From positions 50,001-114,000 of the forward strand of contig CALKEU010000003.1 in assembly GCA_938084565.1 (NCBI GenBank): a stretch of DNA of 64,000 nt. The letters run 5' to 3'. Positions 45,662-54,171 of the stretch are shown one piece after another; within the stretch, counting starts at the first letter, position 1; each line of letters begins with the position of its first letter. Origin of the DNA: Candidatus Kapaibacterium sp. (lineage in GTDB: Bacteria > Bacteroidota > Ignavibacteria > Kapaibacteriales > HRBIN21). The notes under the pieces were generated by a model. It did no database searches and was not told where the DNA came from. It worked only from the letters and a program-made list of their open reading frames with translations. A program made the translations under genes and the position numbers.

Positions 45662-47848
45662 TCACTTGACAAAGAGCATCTCTCGGTAGCTCGGCAGAGG
45701 CCAGAGCTGGTCGGCAACGAGTTGTTCGAGCGTGTCTACCACGGGCCGCAGAGCATCGAGGCTGGCCATGACACGGTCGCGAACATGGGTAGCCCGTTCC
45801 AGAGGGCTGCCGTTGGGCATCTGCTGGAGCGCTTCCTGGAGTGCGGCCAGACGGTGGTCGAGTTCATCACTGAGCTGGGCCAGCTCGTGGAGGGTACGCA
45901 TGAGGCTCTGACAGGGGACGCGGAGTGAGCGTAGCTGCTGCACTGCCTGTCCTATCTCCCGTAAGTAGGCCACGACGGCCGGGAGCACCATTGTCCGGGC
46001 AATCCATGCAGCGGTTTCGGCCTCAATTGTGCACGTCTTACTGTACTGCTCGATGAGTACGTGCTGGCGGGCCTCCAACTCACGCTCGTTCAAAACCCCG
46101 TAGCGGGCGAAGAGCTCCCGGTTTTTCGGAGCTGTCAGGAGAGTGATGGCATCGACAGCGTTGGACAAGCAGAGAAGTCCGCGCCGCTGGGCTTCCCGAT
46201 GCCATCCCGGGGAGTAGTTGTCCCCGTTGAAGACAATCCGCCGATGCTGCTGGTAGGCGTGTTGGAGTACGCGCCGGAGAGCCTCTTCGAGAGGTGCGCC
46301 GCGCTCGAGCCAGTGCTCCAGTTCCGTTGCCATCTCGTCGATGGCCCAAGCTACGATCGTGTTGAGGATGGTCAGCGGAAAGGCAATGGTCTGCGAGGCA
46401 CCGACGGCACGGAATTCGAACTTGTTGCCCGTAAAGGCGAAAGGCGAAGTCCGGTTACGGTCTCCACCATGTCGCGGCAGCGCTGGCAATGTTGGGATTC
46501 CCAGTCCAAGGAGTCCGTCCCACCGTCGGCGCCGACGGCTCGGGGTTTTCCCGAGACGTTCAAAGAGCTCAGTGAGCTGTTCCCCAAGGAAGACAGAGAG
46601 GATGGCCGGGGGCGCTTCGTGCCCCCCGAGCCGAAAGTCATTGCCAGCGGAGGCAATACTGATACGGAGCAGATCCTGGTGAGCATCGACGGCTTTCAGA
46701 ACAGCGGCGCAGAAGAAGAGGAAGAGCATGTTCTCGTGCGGCGTCTCACCTGGATCGAGGAGATTGACTCCGGTGTCGGTAGCCAGTGACCAGTTCGTGT
46801 GTTTTCCGCTCCCGTTGAGGCCAGCGAAGGGCTTTTCATGTAGCAGACAGACCATGCCATACTTGCGCGCAGTATTGCGCAGTACTTGCATGATCAGCTG
46901 CTGATGGTCGGCCGAGACATTGCAGTGCTCGTAGAGCGGGGCGATCTCGTACTGCCCGGGGGCTACCTCGTTGTGGCGCGTCTTGACTGGTACGCCGAGT
47001 TTGTAGAGCTGGTACTCGACGTCGCTCATGAAGCTGAGTACGCGTTCGGGGATAGAGCCGAAGTAGTGGTCCTGCAACTCCTGTCCTCGCGGGGGACGCG
47101 CTCCGAACAGGGTGCGCCCGCAGAGGAAGAGATCTGGCCGGCGGAAGAAGAACTCTTCATCGATGAGGAAGTATTCCTGCTCGGCACCGGCTGTGGCGTA
47201 GACTTTCGTGACCCGTGTTTCGCCGAAGAGGCGCAGGACGCGGAGTGCCTGACGGTTAAGCGCTTCGATCGAGCGAAGGAGGGGGATTTTGTAATCCAAT
47301 GCATCCCCCGTCCACGAGGCAAAGACGCTCGGGATACACAGCGTAGCTCCGTTAGGATGCTCCATGATGAAGGCGGGCGAGGTTGGGTCCCATGCCGTGT
47401 AGCCTCGAGCCTCGAATGTTTCTCGTAGCCCGCCGCTCGGGAAGGAGGAGGCGTCGGGTTCGCCGCGGATGAGCTCCTTGCCGGAAAATTCGCTGATGGC
47501 TCCGCCGCCCGCATTCGGGGTAATGAAACTCTCGTGCTTCTCTGCCGTGCTCCCGGTCAGCGGCTGAAACCAATGAGCGTAGTGTGTGGCTCCCCGTTCG
47601 AGCGCCCACTCCTTCATTGCTAAAGCCACCGAATCGGCAATCGCGGGATCTAGCGGCCGCCCCTCATGGATGGTAGCCAGCAGCGAGCGGAAGACACTGC
47701 GGGAGAGGCGCTGCTGCATGAGGTCGAGGGTGAAAACGTTTTGGGCAAAGATGTCTTCCACCGGAACGGCTGGCTGTATTGAGATGCCATTGAGGCGCCA
47801 GTTTTTGGCCGCAGCAACAACATCATAGTCGTACCGAGGGGCAATCAT
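45662..47848 (-). CDS. glnN: glutamine synthetase type III
   Basis: 728 residues, typical of GSIII (GSI is about 450). Family features: an N-terminal domain absent from [26 protein letters not shown] near residue 85, [16 protein letters not shown] and [14 protein letters not shown] in the catalytic core, and a helical C-terminal extension. It makes glutamine from glutamate and ammonia. An Lrp-type regulator lies 30 bp upstream, a likely control of nitrogen assimilation. recX follows after 66 bp with nothing notable between. Confidence 0.96.
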   Translation of the reverse strand: MIAPRYDYDVVAAAKNWRLNGISIQPAVPVEDIFAQNVFTLDLMQQRLSRSVFRSLLATIHEGRPLDPAIADSVALAMKEWALERGATHYAHWFQPLTGSTAEKHESFITPNAGGGAISEFSGKELIRGEPDASSFPSGGLRETFEARGYTAWDPTSPAFIMEHPNGATLCIPSVFASWTGDALDYKIPLLRSIEALNRQALRVLRLFGETRVTKVYATAGAEQEYFLIDEEFFFRRPDLFLCGRTLFGARPPRGQELQDHYFGSIPERVLSFMSDVEYQLYKLGVPVKTRHNEVAPGQYEIAPLYEHCNVSADHQQLIMQVLRNTARKYGMVCLLHEKPFAGLNGSGKHTNWSLATDTGVNLLDPGETPHENMLFLFFCAAVLKAVDAHQDLLRISIASAGNDFRLGGHEAPPAILSVFLGEQLTELFERLGKTPSRRRRRWDGLLGLGIPTLPALPRHGGDRNRTSPFAFTGNKFEFRAVGASQTIAFPLTILNTIVAWAIDEMATELEHWLERGAPLEEALRRVLQHAYQQHRRIVFNGDNYSPGWHREAQRRGLLCLSNAVDAITLLTAPKNRELFARYGVLNERELEARQHVLIEQYSKTCTIEAETAAWIARTMVLPAVVAYLREIGQAVQQLRSLRVPCQSLMRTLHELAQLSDELDHRLAALQEALQQMPNGSPLERATHVRDRVMASLDALRPVVDTLEQLVADQLWPLPSYREMLFVK

Positions 47849-47878
47849 GGCGGGGACCTCTGCTTTGGTGGCACGTAT

Positions 47879-48358
47879 TCATCGGATGGGAATCGTGGGG
47901 GATTCAACGTGCGTGGACAGTACCAGACTCGTCAGCGTTCGGCGGACGCCTGGCCAGCGTTGGATGTCTGAGAGGAGCTGCTCGAGCGCAGAAGTGTCGC
48001 GAGTAACTACCTTGAGCACGTGCGATGGTTCACCGGTAATAGCATGGCACTCGAGAATTTCGGGCCGCCGCTTACAGCGAGCGAGGAATTCTGAGTAGTG
48101 GACGCTGGACTCTACGAATACGAACACAAAGGCGGTAATGTCATAGCCGAACGCTTTCGGGTTGAGCTTCGTAAAGTAGCCTTCGATGACACCATGCTCT
48201 TCAAGCTTGCGAAGATGTTCTCGCACAGCGGGCACAGATAAGCCAACTTGGCGAGCAAGCTCTCGGAGAGAAAGGCGAGCATTCCGCTGAAGGAGAGCGC
48301 ACAGATGGCGGTCGACTTCCTTTATTTCCGAAACTTTGACCACGCCTGAGCTGTACAT
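47879..48358 (-). CDS. Lrp/AsnC-family transcriptional regulator
   Basis: 159 residues. An N-terminal winged helix-turn-helix (EVDRHLCALLQRNARLSLRELARQVGLSVPAVREHLRKLEEHGVIEGY) is followed by an RAM/AsnC ligand domain (AFVFVFVESSVHYSEF...ILECHAITGEPSHVLKVVTRDTSALEQLL). It sits directly upstream of glnN and may respond to an amino acid. The Met at 48358 is preferred over 48379 because a -7 element lies at 48377-48383, between the two. Confidence 0.92.
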   Translation of the reverse strand: MYSSGVVKVSEIKEVDRHLCALLQRNARLSLRELARQVGLSVPAVREHLRKLEEHGVIEGYFTKLNPKAFGYDITAFVFVFVESSVHYSEFLARCKRRPEILECHAITGEPSHVLKVVTRDTSALEQLLSDIQRWPGVRRTLTSLVLSTHVESPTIPIR

Positions 48359-48376
48359 GTGGAAACTTTCGCACCG

Positions 48377-48383
48377 CAAATTA
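48377..48383 (-). promoter_or_regulatory. -7 element for lrp-glnN
   Basis: Minus strand reads TAATTTG followed by C, ending 18 bp upstream of the lrp ATG at 48358. It is one T short of TANNTTTG, like the element before the XRE-cupin gene. TTTG occurs 12 bp upstream, which is closer than the usual spacing. Confidence 0.4.
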
Positions 48384-48450
48384 TGCCAATTCGCGCAAAC
48401 AGGATACCCACATCGACACAGCGATTGGGTGCTAGCTCTGCAGGGATCTT

Positions 48451-48488
48451 CATAAATAAAGCCGGCACCCCCTGCAGAGGTGCCAGCT
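48451..48488 (-). terminator. intrinsic terminator of the candidate small RNA
   Basis: Minus strand: AGCTGGCACC pairs with GGTGCCGGCT around a TCTGCAGGG loop (10 bp with one G-T pair), then TTATTTAT. Stem positions are 48488-48479 and 48469-48460. The loop is complementary to CCCTGCAGA further downstream (48436-48445), so an H-type pseudoknot could form. Confidence 0.65.
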
Positions 48489-48550
48489 GCTACTGGGGTG
48501 GGGAAAGGTGGGAACCTTGAGAGGAGCTACCCTCGACAGTGCGAAGCGTC
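48451..48550 (-). ncRNA. candidate small RNA of about 100 nt
   Basis: Bounded by its own promoter (48557-48587) and intrinsic terminator (48451-48488), with no open frame. The transcript can fold into short hairpins before the terminator: GAGG/CCTC around 48535-48520, AAGGT-TCCC-ACCTT around 48518-48505 and CCAG/CTGG around 48496-48483. It does not contain the conserved cores of 4.5S, 6S, tmRNA or RNase P RNA that I can recognise. An alternative is a leader of lrp-glnN with an attenuator, but lrp has its own -7 element after the terminator. Confidence 0.5.
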
Positions 48551-48556
48551 CGGGTG

Positions 48557-48587
48557 CAAAACTAGAGCGAGGAGCTAAGGGAAACAA
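48557..48587 (-). promoter_or_regulatory. FCB-type promoter of the candidate small RNA
   Basis: Minus strand has TTG (48587-48585), a 20-bp spacer and TAGTTTTG (48564-48557), matching both the -33 and the -7 (TANNTTTG) elements of the primary sigma factor known in Bacteroides/Flavobacterium. This is the most complete promoter in the window. Confidence 0.6.
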
Positions 48588-48608
48588 GGTGGGATTTTAC
48601 GAGCGGCG

Positions 48609-48678
48609 CCTCTCGGGCAACAAGCGATGTGCTGGCGCAAAGCAGCGGCTCTACAGCGCTCCTGTAGCTTCCGAGAGG
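48609..48678 (-). other. structured region downstream of polA
   Basis: An 8-bp inverted repeat (CCTCTCGG at 48609-48616, CCGAGAGG at 48671-48678) encloses a second hairpin, CTACAG/CTGTAG (about 48652-48667), directly after the polA stop. Together they give a two-level stem-loop structure. Few T residues follow, so it is not a standard terminator; it may stabilise the 3' end of polA mRNA. Confidence 0.45.
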
Positions 48679-48684
48679 GGGTGT

Positions 48685-51417
48685 TCACGGATGCGCTTCT
48701 TCCCAGTTGCGCCCAACGCCGAGCTCAACAACGACGGGGACATCGCCGAGAGGTAGCGCATTCTGCATCTCCGTACGAACTATCTCCTGGAGGAGCGGGA
48801 TCTCCTCTTCGGGGGCCTCAAAGAGGAGTTCGTCGTGGACCTGCAGGATCATCATTGCGCGGAGGCCTTCCGCACGGAGACGGCGGTGGAGTGCGAGCAT
48901 GGCGCGCTTCATCATATCGGCTGCTGAGCCTTGGATAGGAGCGTTGATAGCGGCGCGTTCGGCAGCAGCGCGAACGGTAGCGTTCTTGCTCGTGATGGTG
49001 GGGAAGTACCGGCGGCGGCCGCAGAGGGTTTCGACGTAGCCCACGCGCCGGGCGCGTTCGATTGTCTCCTCCATGTATCGTCGGATATGCGGATAGCGAG
49101 CAAAGTACTGCTCGATGATACGGTGTGCCTCGCTCTTCGAGATCCCAAGGCGTTGAGCAAGTCCGAATGGCTGGAGGCCATACATAATGCCGAAGTTGAC
49201 CACTTTAGCAGCACGGCGCATCTCGGGGGTGACCTGCTCGAGCGGTACCCCGAAGAGAGTTGCAGCGGTGGCAGCATGGATGTCGTACCCTGCTTTGAAG
49301 GCAGCAATGAGTGCCTCGTCGCCACTGATGTAAGCCATGATGCGCAGCTCGATCTGCGAGTAATCTGCCGAAAGCAGGAGCGTGTTAGGCCGTTGGGCGA
49401 TGAAGGCTTTCCGGATTTCCCGTCCTCGCTCCCCGCGGACGGGAATGTTCTGCAGATTCGGGTTGCTGGAGGAGAGCCGTCCGGTACTGGTTGCAGTGTG
49501 GTTGTAAGTCGTGTGGATCCGACCCGTTACGGGGTTGATGAGGCTTGGGAGGGTATCGATGTAGGTGGAGAGGAGTTTGCCGAGCTGGCGATATTGCAAC
49601 ACGAGCCCTGCAATTGGGTAGCTGGGTGCGAGCTCGGAGAGCACGGACACATCCGTACTGTAACCAGTTTTGGTCTTCTTAAGCCGCGGTAGACGGAGGC
49701 GCTCGAAGAGTACTTCTGCAAGCTGCTTGGGGGAATCGATATTGAAGGCTGTACCAGCTTCGGCGTAGATGCGCTGGCGCAGGAGCTGTTGTTCGCGACG
49801 GTATTGCTCGCCGAGGTGGTGGAGAGTTCTGAGGTCGACGGCTACTCCGTTGCATTCCATCTGGGCAAGCACTTCGATCAGGGGGAATTCGAGTTCATCG
49901 GCCAGCTGAAGCATGCCGTGCTGTTGGAGTTCGTCGTGGAGGGGTTTACGGAGGAGGAAAGCGTGGAGTGCATTTGCCCCTTGGCTGAGGACTGCTGCCG
50001 GCGTGCTGTCATCGGCTCCGAGAAGGTGAACCCTCGAGGGGAGCCATCTCCGGCTGAGGGCTTCGAGGGTGTGTTGGTCATCGGGGTTGAGCACGTAGCT
50101 AGCTATCATGGCATCGAAGCCTACCGGAGGGGGGCTCATGCCGTGCCGTATGCAGGCACGCAGGAAGTGCTTGAGGTTGTGCCCACACAGACGGGGTTTG
50201 CTTCCATTGAAGAGAGCCAGCACCTTTTGCACGATCCACTGCGTGCTGGAACCACGAGCTGGAGGAGGAATCTCCCCGAAGAGATCAGCTTGGGCACCAT
50301 TCGGGGCACTCAACGATGCGGTCGGAATGGCGTAGACAGTATCGGGATGGGCACAGAGGAAGAGTATCGTGGGGGTGCCCTCAATCGAAGGGCTGCTCAT
50401 CTCAGCGTCGAGGCAGATCCACTCGGCCTGGGCCAGCTTCTCCAGCAAGGCCTGTAACTCAGCTGGGGTCTTAACCCACACTAGGCGTGCCGATGTGGTA
50501 ACTGGACCTGAGGCAGGGGAGGGAAGCTGCTGCATTTCAGGAAAGAGCTGCGCTAGGCGCTCGCGGAGAGTGCGCATGGCAAGGCGGTCTAGCAAGGCGT
50601 TCAGTTCGGCGAGGTTAGGTGGGCGTCGGCGGAAGAGTTCGGGGGAAAAGGCTATGGGCACATCGGTGTGAAGGCGGACTAGCTGGCGGGAGAGGAGGGC
50701 TTGGGAATACCCTTCTTGCAGGCGCAGCCGGAGAGCGGGTCTATCGAGGGTAGCAAGCTGTTCGTAGAGGGCATCCAGTGACCCAAAGCGGTGGAGGAGC
50801 TGTAGGGCAGTCTTTTCTCCAATGCCATGGATGCCGGGAACGTTATCGACGGGATCTCCCACGAGGGCAAGGAAATCGACCACCTGCGAGGGGGTCAAGC
50901 CCCATTCCTGCCAGAGGCGTTGGGTGTCCCAGCGATCGTATTCGGTCCCCTCGCGCGTGGTGGGACGCAAGACCACGATGCGCTCAGAGAGCAGTTGGAA
51001 GAAGTCCTTGTCGGAGGTGATGCAGAAGACCGTGTAGCCCTTGTCAGCCGCCTGGCGGGCAAGGGTTGCAATGAGGTCGTCGGCTTCATAGCCAGGTAGC
51101 TCAATGCGGGGAATGCCAAGAGCATCGAGCAGCTGCTTGACGTGTTCTAGTTGGAGGGCAAGGTCTTCCGGTGGGGCTTGGCGTGTAGCCTTGTAGGCAC
51201 TATACTGCTCATGTCGAATTGTTGGGGCTGCGGTATCGAAGACTACGGCAAGTTCGTCGGGGCGCTCGGTGCGCAGGAGTGCAAGGAGCATCGTGGCAAA
51301 GCCAAAGGTTGCAAAAGTGGGTTCGCCCGTAGGGGCGTGGAGCCCAGTGCGGAAGAGGGCATGGTAGGCGCGGAAGAGCAGGGACATACCGTCGATGAGG
51401 TAAAGCCGTTGCGCCAT
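48685..51417 (-). CDS. polA: DNA polymerase I
   Basis: 910 residues with three domains. The 5' nuclease (1-300) is intact (YEADDLIATLARQ, TSDKDFFQLL, GDPVDNVPGIHGIGEKTA). The 3'-5' exonuclease-like domain (about 320-500) keeps D337 and E339 (LDAE) but has F418 where the active Asp of NLKYD should be, and the usual YAAEDAD motif is not recognisable, so proofreading is probably lost. The polymerase domain is intact: DYSQIELRIMAY (motif A), RRAAKVVNFGIMYG (B) and QVHDELLFE (C). It fills gaps in repair and Okazaki fragment maturation. The Met at 51417 gives MAQRLYLIDG, the canonical start. Confidence 0.97.
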   Translation of the reverse strand: MAQRLYLIDGMSLLFRAYHALFRTGLHAPTGEPTFATFGFATMLLALLRTERPDELAVVFDTAAPTIRHEQYSAYKATRQAPPEDLALQLEHVKQLLDALGIPRIELPGYEADDLIATLARQAADKGYTVFCITSDKDFFQLLSERIVVLRPTTREGTEYDRWDTQRLWQEWGLTPSQVVDFLALVGDPVDNVPGIHGIGEKTALQLLHRFGSLDALYEQLATLDRPALRLRLQEGYSQALLSRQLVRLHTDVPIAFSPELFRRRPPNLAELNALLDRLAMRTLRERLAQLFPEMQQLPSPASGPVTTSARLVWVKTPAELQALLEKLAQAEWICLDAEMSSPSIEGTPTILFLCAHPDTVYAIPTASLSAPNGAQADLFGEIPPPARGSSTQWIVQKVLALFNGSKPRLCGHNLKHFLRACIRHGMSPPPVGFDAMIASYVLNPDDQHTLEALSRRWLPSRVHLLGADDSTPAAVLSQGANALHAFLLRKPLHDELQQHGMLQLADELEFPLIEVLAQMECNGVAVDLRTLHHLGEQYRREQQLLRQRIYAEAGTAFNIDSPKQLAEVLFERLRLPRLKKTKTGYSTDVSVLSELAPSYPIAGLVLQYRQLGKLLSTYIDTLPSLINPVTGRIHTTYNHTATSTGRLSSSNPNLQNIPVRGERGREIRKAFIAQRPNTLLLSADYSQIELRIMAYISGDEALIAAFKAGYDIHAATAATLFGVPLEQVTPEMRRAAKVVNFGIMYGLQPFGLAQRLGISKSEAHRIIEQYFARYPHIRRYMEETIERARRVGYVETLCGRRRYFPTITSKNATVRAAAERAAINAPIQGSAADMMKRAMLALHRRLRAEGLRAMMILQVHDELLFEAPEEEIPLLQEIVRTEMQNALPLGDVPVVVELGVGRNWEEAHP

Positions 51418-51443
51418 GGCACCCCGTACGGCTGAGCGCGTAG

Positions 51444-51451
51444 GCAAACTT
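51444..51451 (-). promoter_or_regulatory. possible -7 element for polA
   Basis: Minus strand reads AAGTTTGC, one mismatch from the TAGTTTGC-like form, 27-34 bp before the polA ATG in the 56-bp gap after hpnD. Confidence 0.25.
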
Positions 51452-51473
51452 CGCGAAAGTCCCAGGACCGTAG

Positions 51474-52394
51474 TCACAGTAGGTTGCGGAGGCGGCGGAT
51501 GAGGAGGTAGCTGGACAGCCACGTTTTAGCTACGATCCAGAGCTTGTGTGGGAGCAGGACCCGGTAGCGGTGGCGGAAGACATTGAAGTCGCCGAGCTCC
51601 ATCTTCTCCAGCAGCCGGTAGTAGATGAGGTCCATTGCTTCGGCGGGGAAGAGCGTGGCGCGGTCGTCCGGGTGGAGGTACATGCGGGCGGTGTGGTAGA
51701 AGCTACGGGCCCGCTGCGCTTCGAAGCGCATGAGCTCAAGGAAGCGTTCGTCGTAGCATTCGGCCATCAGATCCGCCTCTGAATAGCCAAAGCGCTCCAT
51801 GTCCTCTTGCGGCAGGTAGATGTAGCCGCGATCTTTGTCGACTTTGACATCGCGGAGGATGTTGGTCAGTTGGAGGGCATAGCCAAGATAGATGGCGTAC
51901 TGGCGAGCTTCGGGGTGTTTGTAGCCGAAGATTTCAATCAGGAGAAGGCCTACGCTGCTGGCAACGCAGTAGCAGTAGTCTTTCAGCTCCTCGAAGGTAC
52001 GGTAGCGGCGTTGGAACAGATCGCGCTCGCAGCCGTCTAGGAGCAGGAAAAAGTACTGTTTGGGGAGCTGGAAGCGCTCAATGACGTGGGCAAGTGGGAG
52101 GAGGGCCGGGTGGAAGGGGGCTCCAGAGTAGATGTTGTCGAGCTCCTGTCGCCACCAGGCTAGCCATTGGCGTTTGGCGAGTACTTCATCGGCAGTATCC
52201 GGATGTGGGGTATCGACGAGGGTATCGACGGCGTGTGCGAAGAGGTACACTGCCTGCAGGGCTGTTCTCTGTGCATGCGGCAGGAGCACCGAAGGATAGT
52301 AGAAGCTACTCTGCTGGAAAGCCGCCGGAGAGAATCCCGGTGGCCACTCACGGGAGTCGAGTTCCCATCTGCCAAAGGAGCGCTCCGACATCAC
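51474..52394 (-). CDS. hpnD: squalene/phytoene synthase family, HpnD-like presqualene diphosphate synthase
   Basis: 306 residues. First Asp-rich motif HAVDTLVD (54-61) and second NILRDVKVDKDRGYIYLP, with the helix SFYYPSVLLPHAQRTALQAVYLFAHAVD typical of the family. HpnD condenses two farnesyl diphosphates to presqualene diphosphate, and HpnC and HpnE complete squalene. Pairing with hpnC directly upstream (47-bp overlap) supports HpnD rather than phytoene synthase. No hpnE or squalene-hopene cyclase is nearby, so the end product is uncertain. Confidence 0.85.
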   Translation of the reverse strand: MMSERSFGRWELDSREWPPGFSPAAFQQSSFYYPSVLLPHAQRTALQAVYLFAHAVDTLVDTPHPDTADEVLAKRQWLAWWRQELDNIYSGAPFHPALLPLAHVIERFQLPKQYFFLLLDGCERDLFQRRYRTFEELKDYCYCVASSVGLLLIEIFGYKHPEARQYAIYLGYALQLTNILRDVKVDKDRGYIYLPQEDMERFGYSEADLMAECYDERFLELMRFEAQRARSFYHTARMYLHPDDRATLFPAEAMDLIYYRLLEKMELGDFNVFRHRYRVLLPHKLWIVAKTWLSSYLLIRRLRNLL

Positions 52395-53271
52395 GAATGC
52401 CTAGTTGAATGCGCGTGTTGAGCACACCTGGGCCGAGACGGCGGAGCCGGGACAGAAGCCGGAAAGCTGCAGCAAGGGTTACTCGTGCCTGCCAGCGCAG
52501 CCGAGGGTGTACAATGGCCCTCAGGCCCTGTGTTGCGCGGGAAAGCCATTCAAGCAGGGTGTGCGCAATGTCATCCAAACACCGCTGCAATTTAGCAGAA
52601 TTCTCCCACAGCTGTGTAGGCTCGGCAAGCCCGTGCTTCCGCAGCACCTCCTGCGGTATATAGAGCCGTCCTCGACGCAGATCGATCGAGAGGTCCTGCC
52701 AGAAGTTGAGTACCTGGAGGGCTGTGCAGAGGGCATTGGAGGCACAGAGTGCTCTTGGGGTACAGCTGCGGTGCAGAATCAGCAATGCCTCTCCGATCGG
52801 ATTCGCCGAATGGTGGCAGTACCATACAAGATCGTTCCAGCTGTCGAAGGGCCGGAAGCAGGCATCGTAACGGAAAGCCGTCAGGAGGCGACGCACGAGC
52901 GAGAAAGGGAGTCCCGTGGAGCGCAATGTGGCGCTGAAAGCAACTATGATGGGGTTGCCAGAGGTAGGGGGGTGCAGCATTGCCTCCGCCAGGTGGAGCT
53001 CCAACGCTTCCAGCAGCGCAAGTTTATCGTGTGGTGAAGCTTCCAGGTCGTCGGCAATGTCGTCGGCGAGGCGAGCGAAGGCATAAAGATGCGCTACATG
53101 CGGGCGGAGTGCAGCGGGCAACCACAGCGACGCGACGGGAAAGTTCTCGTAGTGTTGTCGCACCAGCCGCCGACAGAAGCGAGTAGCCTCTTGCAGACTC
53201 TGCACCTGCAATGGTCCCCCGTCCGGGCTACACAGCGCACGGAGATCCTCCCATGTCAACTGCTGCAGCAC
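52348..53271 (-). CDS. hpnC: squalene synthase HpnC-like (hydroxysqualene-forming)
   Basis: 307 residues. Asp-rich motif LADDIADD (70-75), the HpnC phrase WYCHHSANPIGEALL near 150 and the second motif NFWQDLSIDLRRGRLYIPQE. HpnC converts presqualene diphosphate to hydroxysqualene. The gene follows nuoK by 17 bp and overlaps hpnD by 47 bp, so nuoJ-nuoK-hpnC-hpnD is one unit. Confidence 0.85.
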   Translation of the reverse strand: MLQQLTWEDLRALCSPDGGPLQVQSLQEATRFCRRLVRQHYENFPVASLWLPAALRPHVAHLYAFARLADDIADDLEASPHDKLALLEALELHLAEAMLHPPTSGNPIIVAFSATLRSTGLPFSLVRRLLTAFRYDACFRPFDSWNDLVWYCHHSANPIGEALLILHRSCTPRALCASNALCTALQVLNFWQDLSIDLRRGRLYIPQEVLRKHGLAEPTQLWENSAKLQRCLDDIAHTLLEWLSRATQGLRAIVHPRLRWQARVTLAAAFRLLSRLRRLGPGVLNTRIQLGIRDVGALLWQMGTRLP

Positions 53272-53288
53272 GGAAGAAGCTTCTCTGC

Positions 53289-53597
53289 CTACCAGCGCAT
53301 GAGGTTGACTTCGTCGACGTACACTGTCTGCTGGGCACGGAAGAGAGCAATCACAATGGCAAGCCCAACGGCAGCCTCAGCAGCCGCTACCGCCATCACG
53401 AAGAAGACCAGCAGCTGCCCTTCGGCATTCCCCAAATATGCCGAGAAGGCTACCAAGGAAAGGTTGACGGCGTTGAGCATAATCTCAATCGACATCAGGA
53501 TGATGATGGCATTGCGGCGCGTCAGCACGCCGACAACCCCGATGGTGAAGAGTGTGGCCGAGAGCAGTATGTAGGCTTCCAGCGGGAGGTGTGACAT
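53289..53597 (-). CDS. nuoK: NADH-quinone oxidoreductase subunit K
   Basis: 102 residues, three membrane helices. [40 protein letters not shown] carries the conserved Glu of helix 2 (SIEIMLN), and [17 protein letters not shown] the Glu of helix 3; both lie in the proton path of complex I. It follows nuoJ by 3 bp. No other nuo genes are in the window. Confidence 0.96.
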   Translation of the reverse strand: MSHLPLEAYILLSATLFTIGVVGVLTRRNAIIILMSIEIMLNAVNLSLVAFSAYLGNAEGQLLVFFVMAVAAAEAAVGLAIVIALFRAQQTVYVDEVNLMRW

Positions 53598-53600
53598 GGC

Positions 53601-54113
53601 TTATGGCTCCAACTTCCGTTTCGCAAGAACAACAGCTCCTACCACCGCTGCCAGCAGCAGTAACGACACTGCTTCGAAGGGAAGCAGATAGTCCGTAAAG
53701 AGCACCCGCCCGAGAAATCCTGGAGTTCCGATCTCGGAAGCTTGCGATGAGGGCTGTGTGTAGCCGGTCGGACGGCTCAAGACGAATACCAGGAATTGCA
53801 GCACGAAGAGGGCCCCGAGAGCGGCAGCCAGACCCATGCGGGGATTAAACCGTTCCCGCAGCTGTTCGGGGTTCCCCAAGTTGAGCAACATGATGACAAA
53901 GACCACCAGCACCATGATGGCGCCTGCATAGATGAGCACCTGCAGAGCCGCCACCAGTGGCGCCTGCAGCGTCAGGTACAGCCCCGCCAGCATAAGGAAG
54001 TAGCCAATCATCCAGAGGGCAGAGGCGACCGGATTGCGACGAGAAATGACAGCCAGCGCTGTTCCTACGGCGCTTGCTCCGAAGAGGAGGGCAAAGAAAA
54101 CGTCGACAGACAC
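53601..54113 (-). CDS. nuoJ: NADH-quinone oxidoreductase subunit J
   Basis: 170 residues, about five membrane helices. ALWMIGYFLMLAGLYLTLQAPLVAALQVLIYAGAIMVLVVFVIMLLNLG is the NuoJ core, with the pi-bulge helix Tyr-Ala-Gly-Ala-Ile-Met. Subunit J links the proton modules of complex I. A TAATTTTG -7 element lies 32 bp upstream, so the nuoJK-hpnCD unit begins here. Confidence 0.95.
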   Translation of the reverse strand: MSVDVFFALLFGASAVGTALAVISRRNPVASALWMIGYFLMLAGLYLTLQAPLVAALQVLIYAGAIMVLVVFVIMLLNLGNPEQLRERFNPRMGLAAALGALFVLQFLVFVLSRPTGYTQPSSQASEIGTPGFLGRVLFTDYLLPFEAVSLLLLAAVVGAVVLAKRKLEP

Positions 54114-54151
54114 AGCTCCACCCTCTTAGCTTGCAGACATCCAGCAGAGTG

Positions 54152-54159
54152 CAAAATTA
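54152..54159 (-). promoter_or_regulatory. -7 promoter element for nuoJ-nuoK-hpnC-hpnD
   Basis: Minus strand reads TAATTTTG followed by C, exactly the octamer seen before tRNA-Arg and the purL operon, in the 58-bp gap behind the EF-G-like gene. Confidence 0.5.
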
Positions 54160-54171
54160 GGATTTCGCTCC

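Larger units (their letters stand above)
48359..48684. other. intergenic region between lrp and polA
   Basis: The longest stretch without a protein gene (326 bp). From right to left it holds a structured polA 3' region (48609-48678), a full promoter (48557-48587), a candidate small RNA with terminator (48451-48550), an extra inverted-repeat arm (48436-48445) and the lrp -7 element. These are listed separately. No open frame with coding features was seen on either strand. Confidence 0.7.

Noticed and set aside
46061-46789. Plus-strand 242-residue frame opposite glnN
   Set aside because: glnN motifs on the minus strand explain the sequence.
48359-48684. 4.5S, 6S, tmRNA or RNase P RNA in the lrp-polA gap
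   Set aside because: None of the conserved core sequences of these RNAs could be found on either strand.
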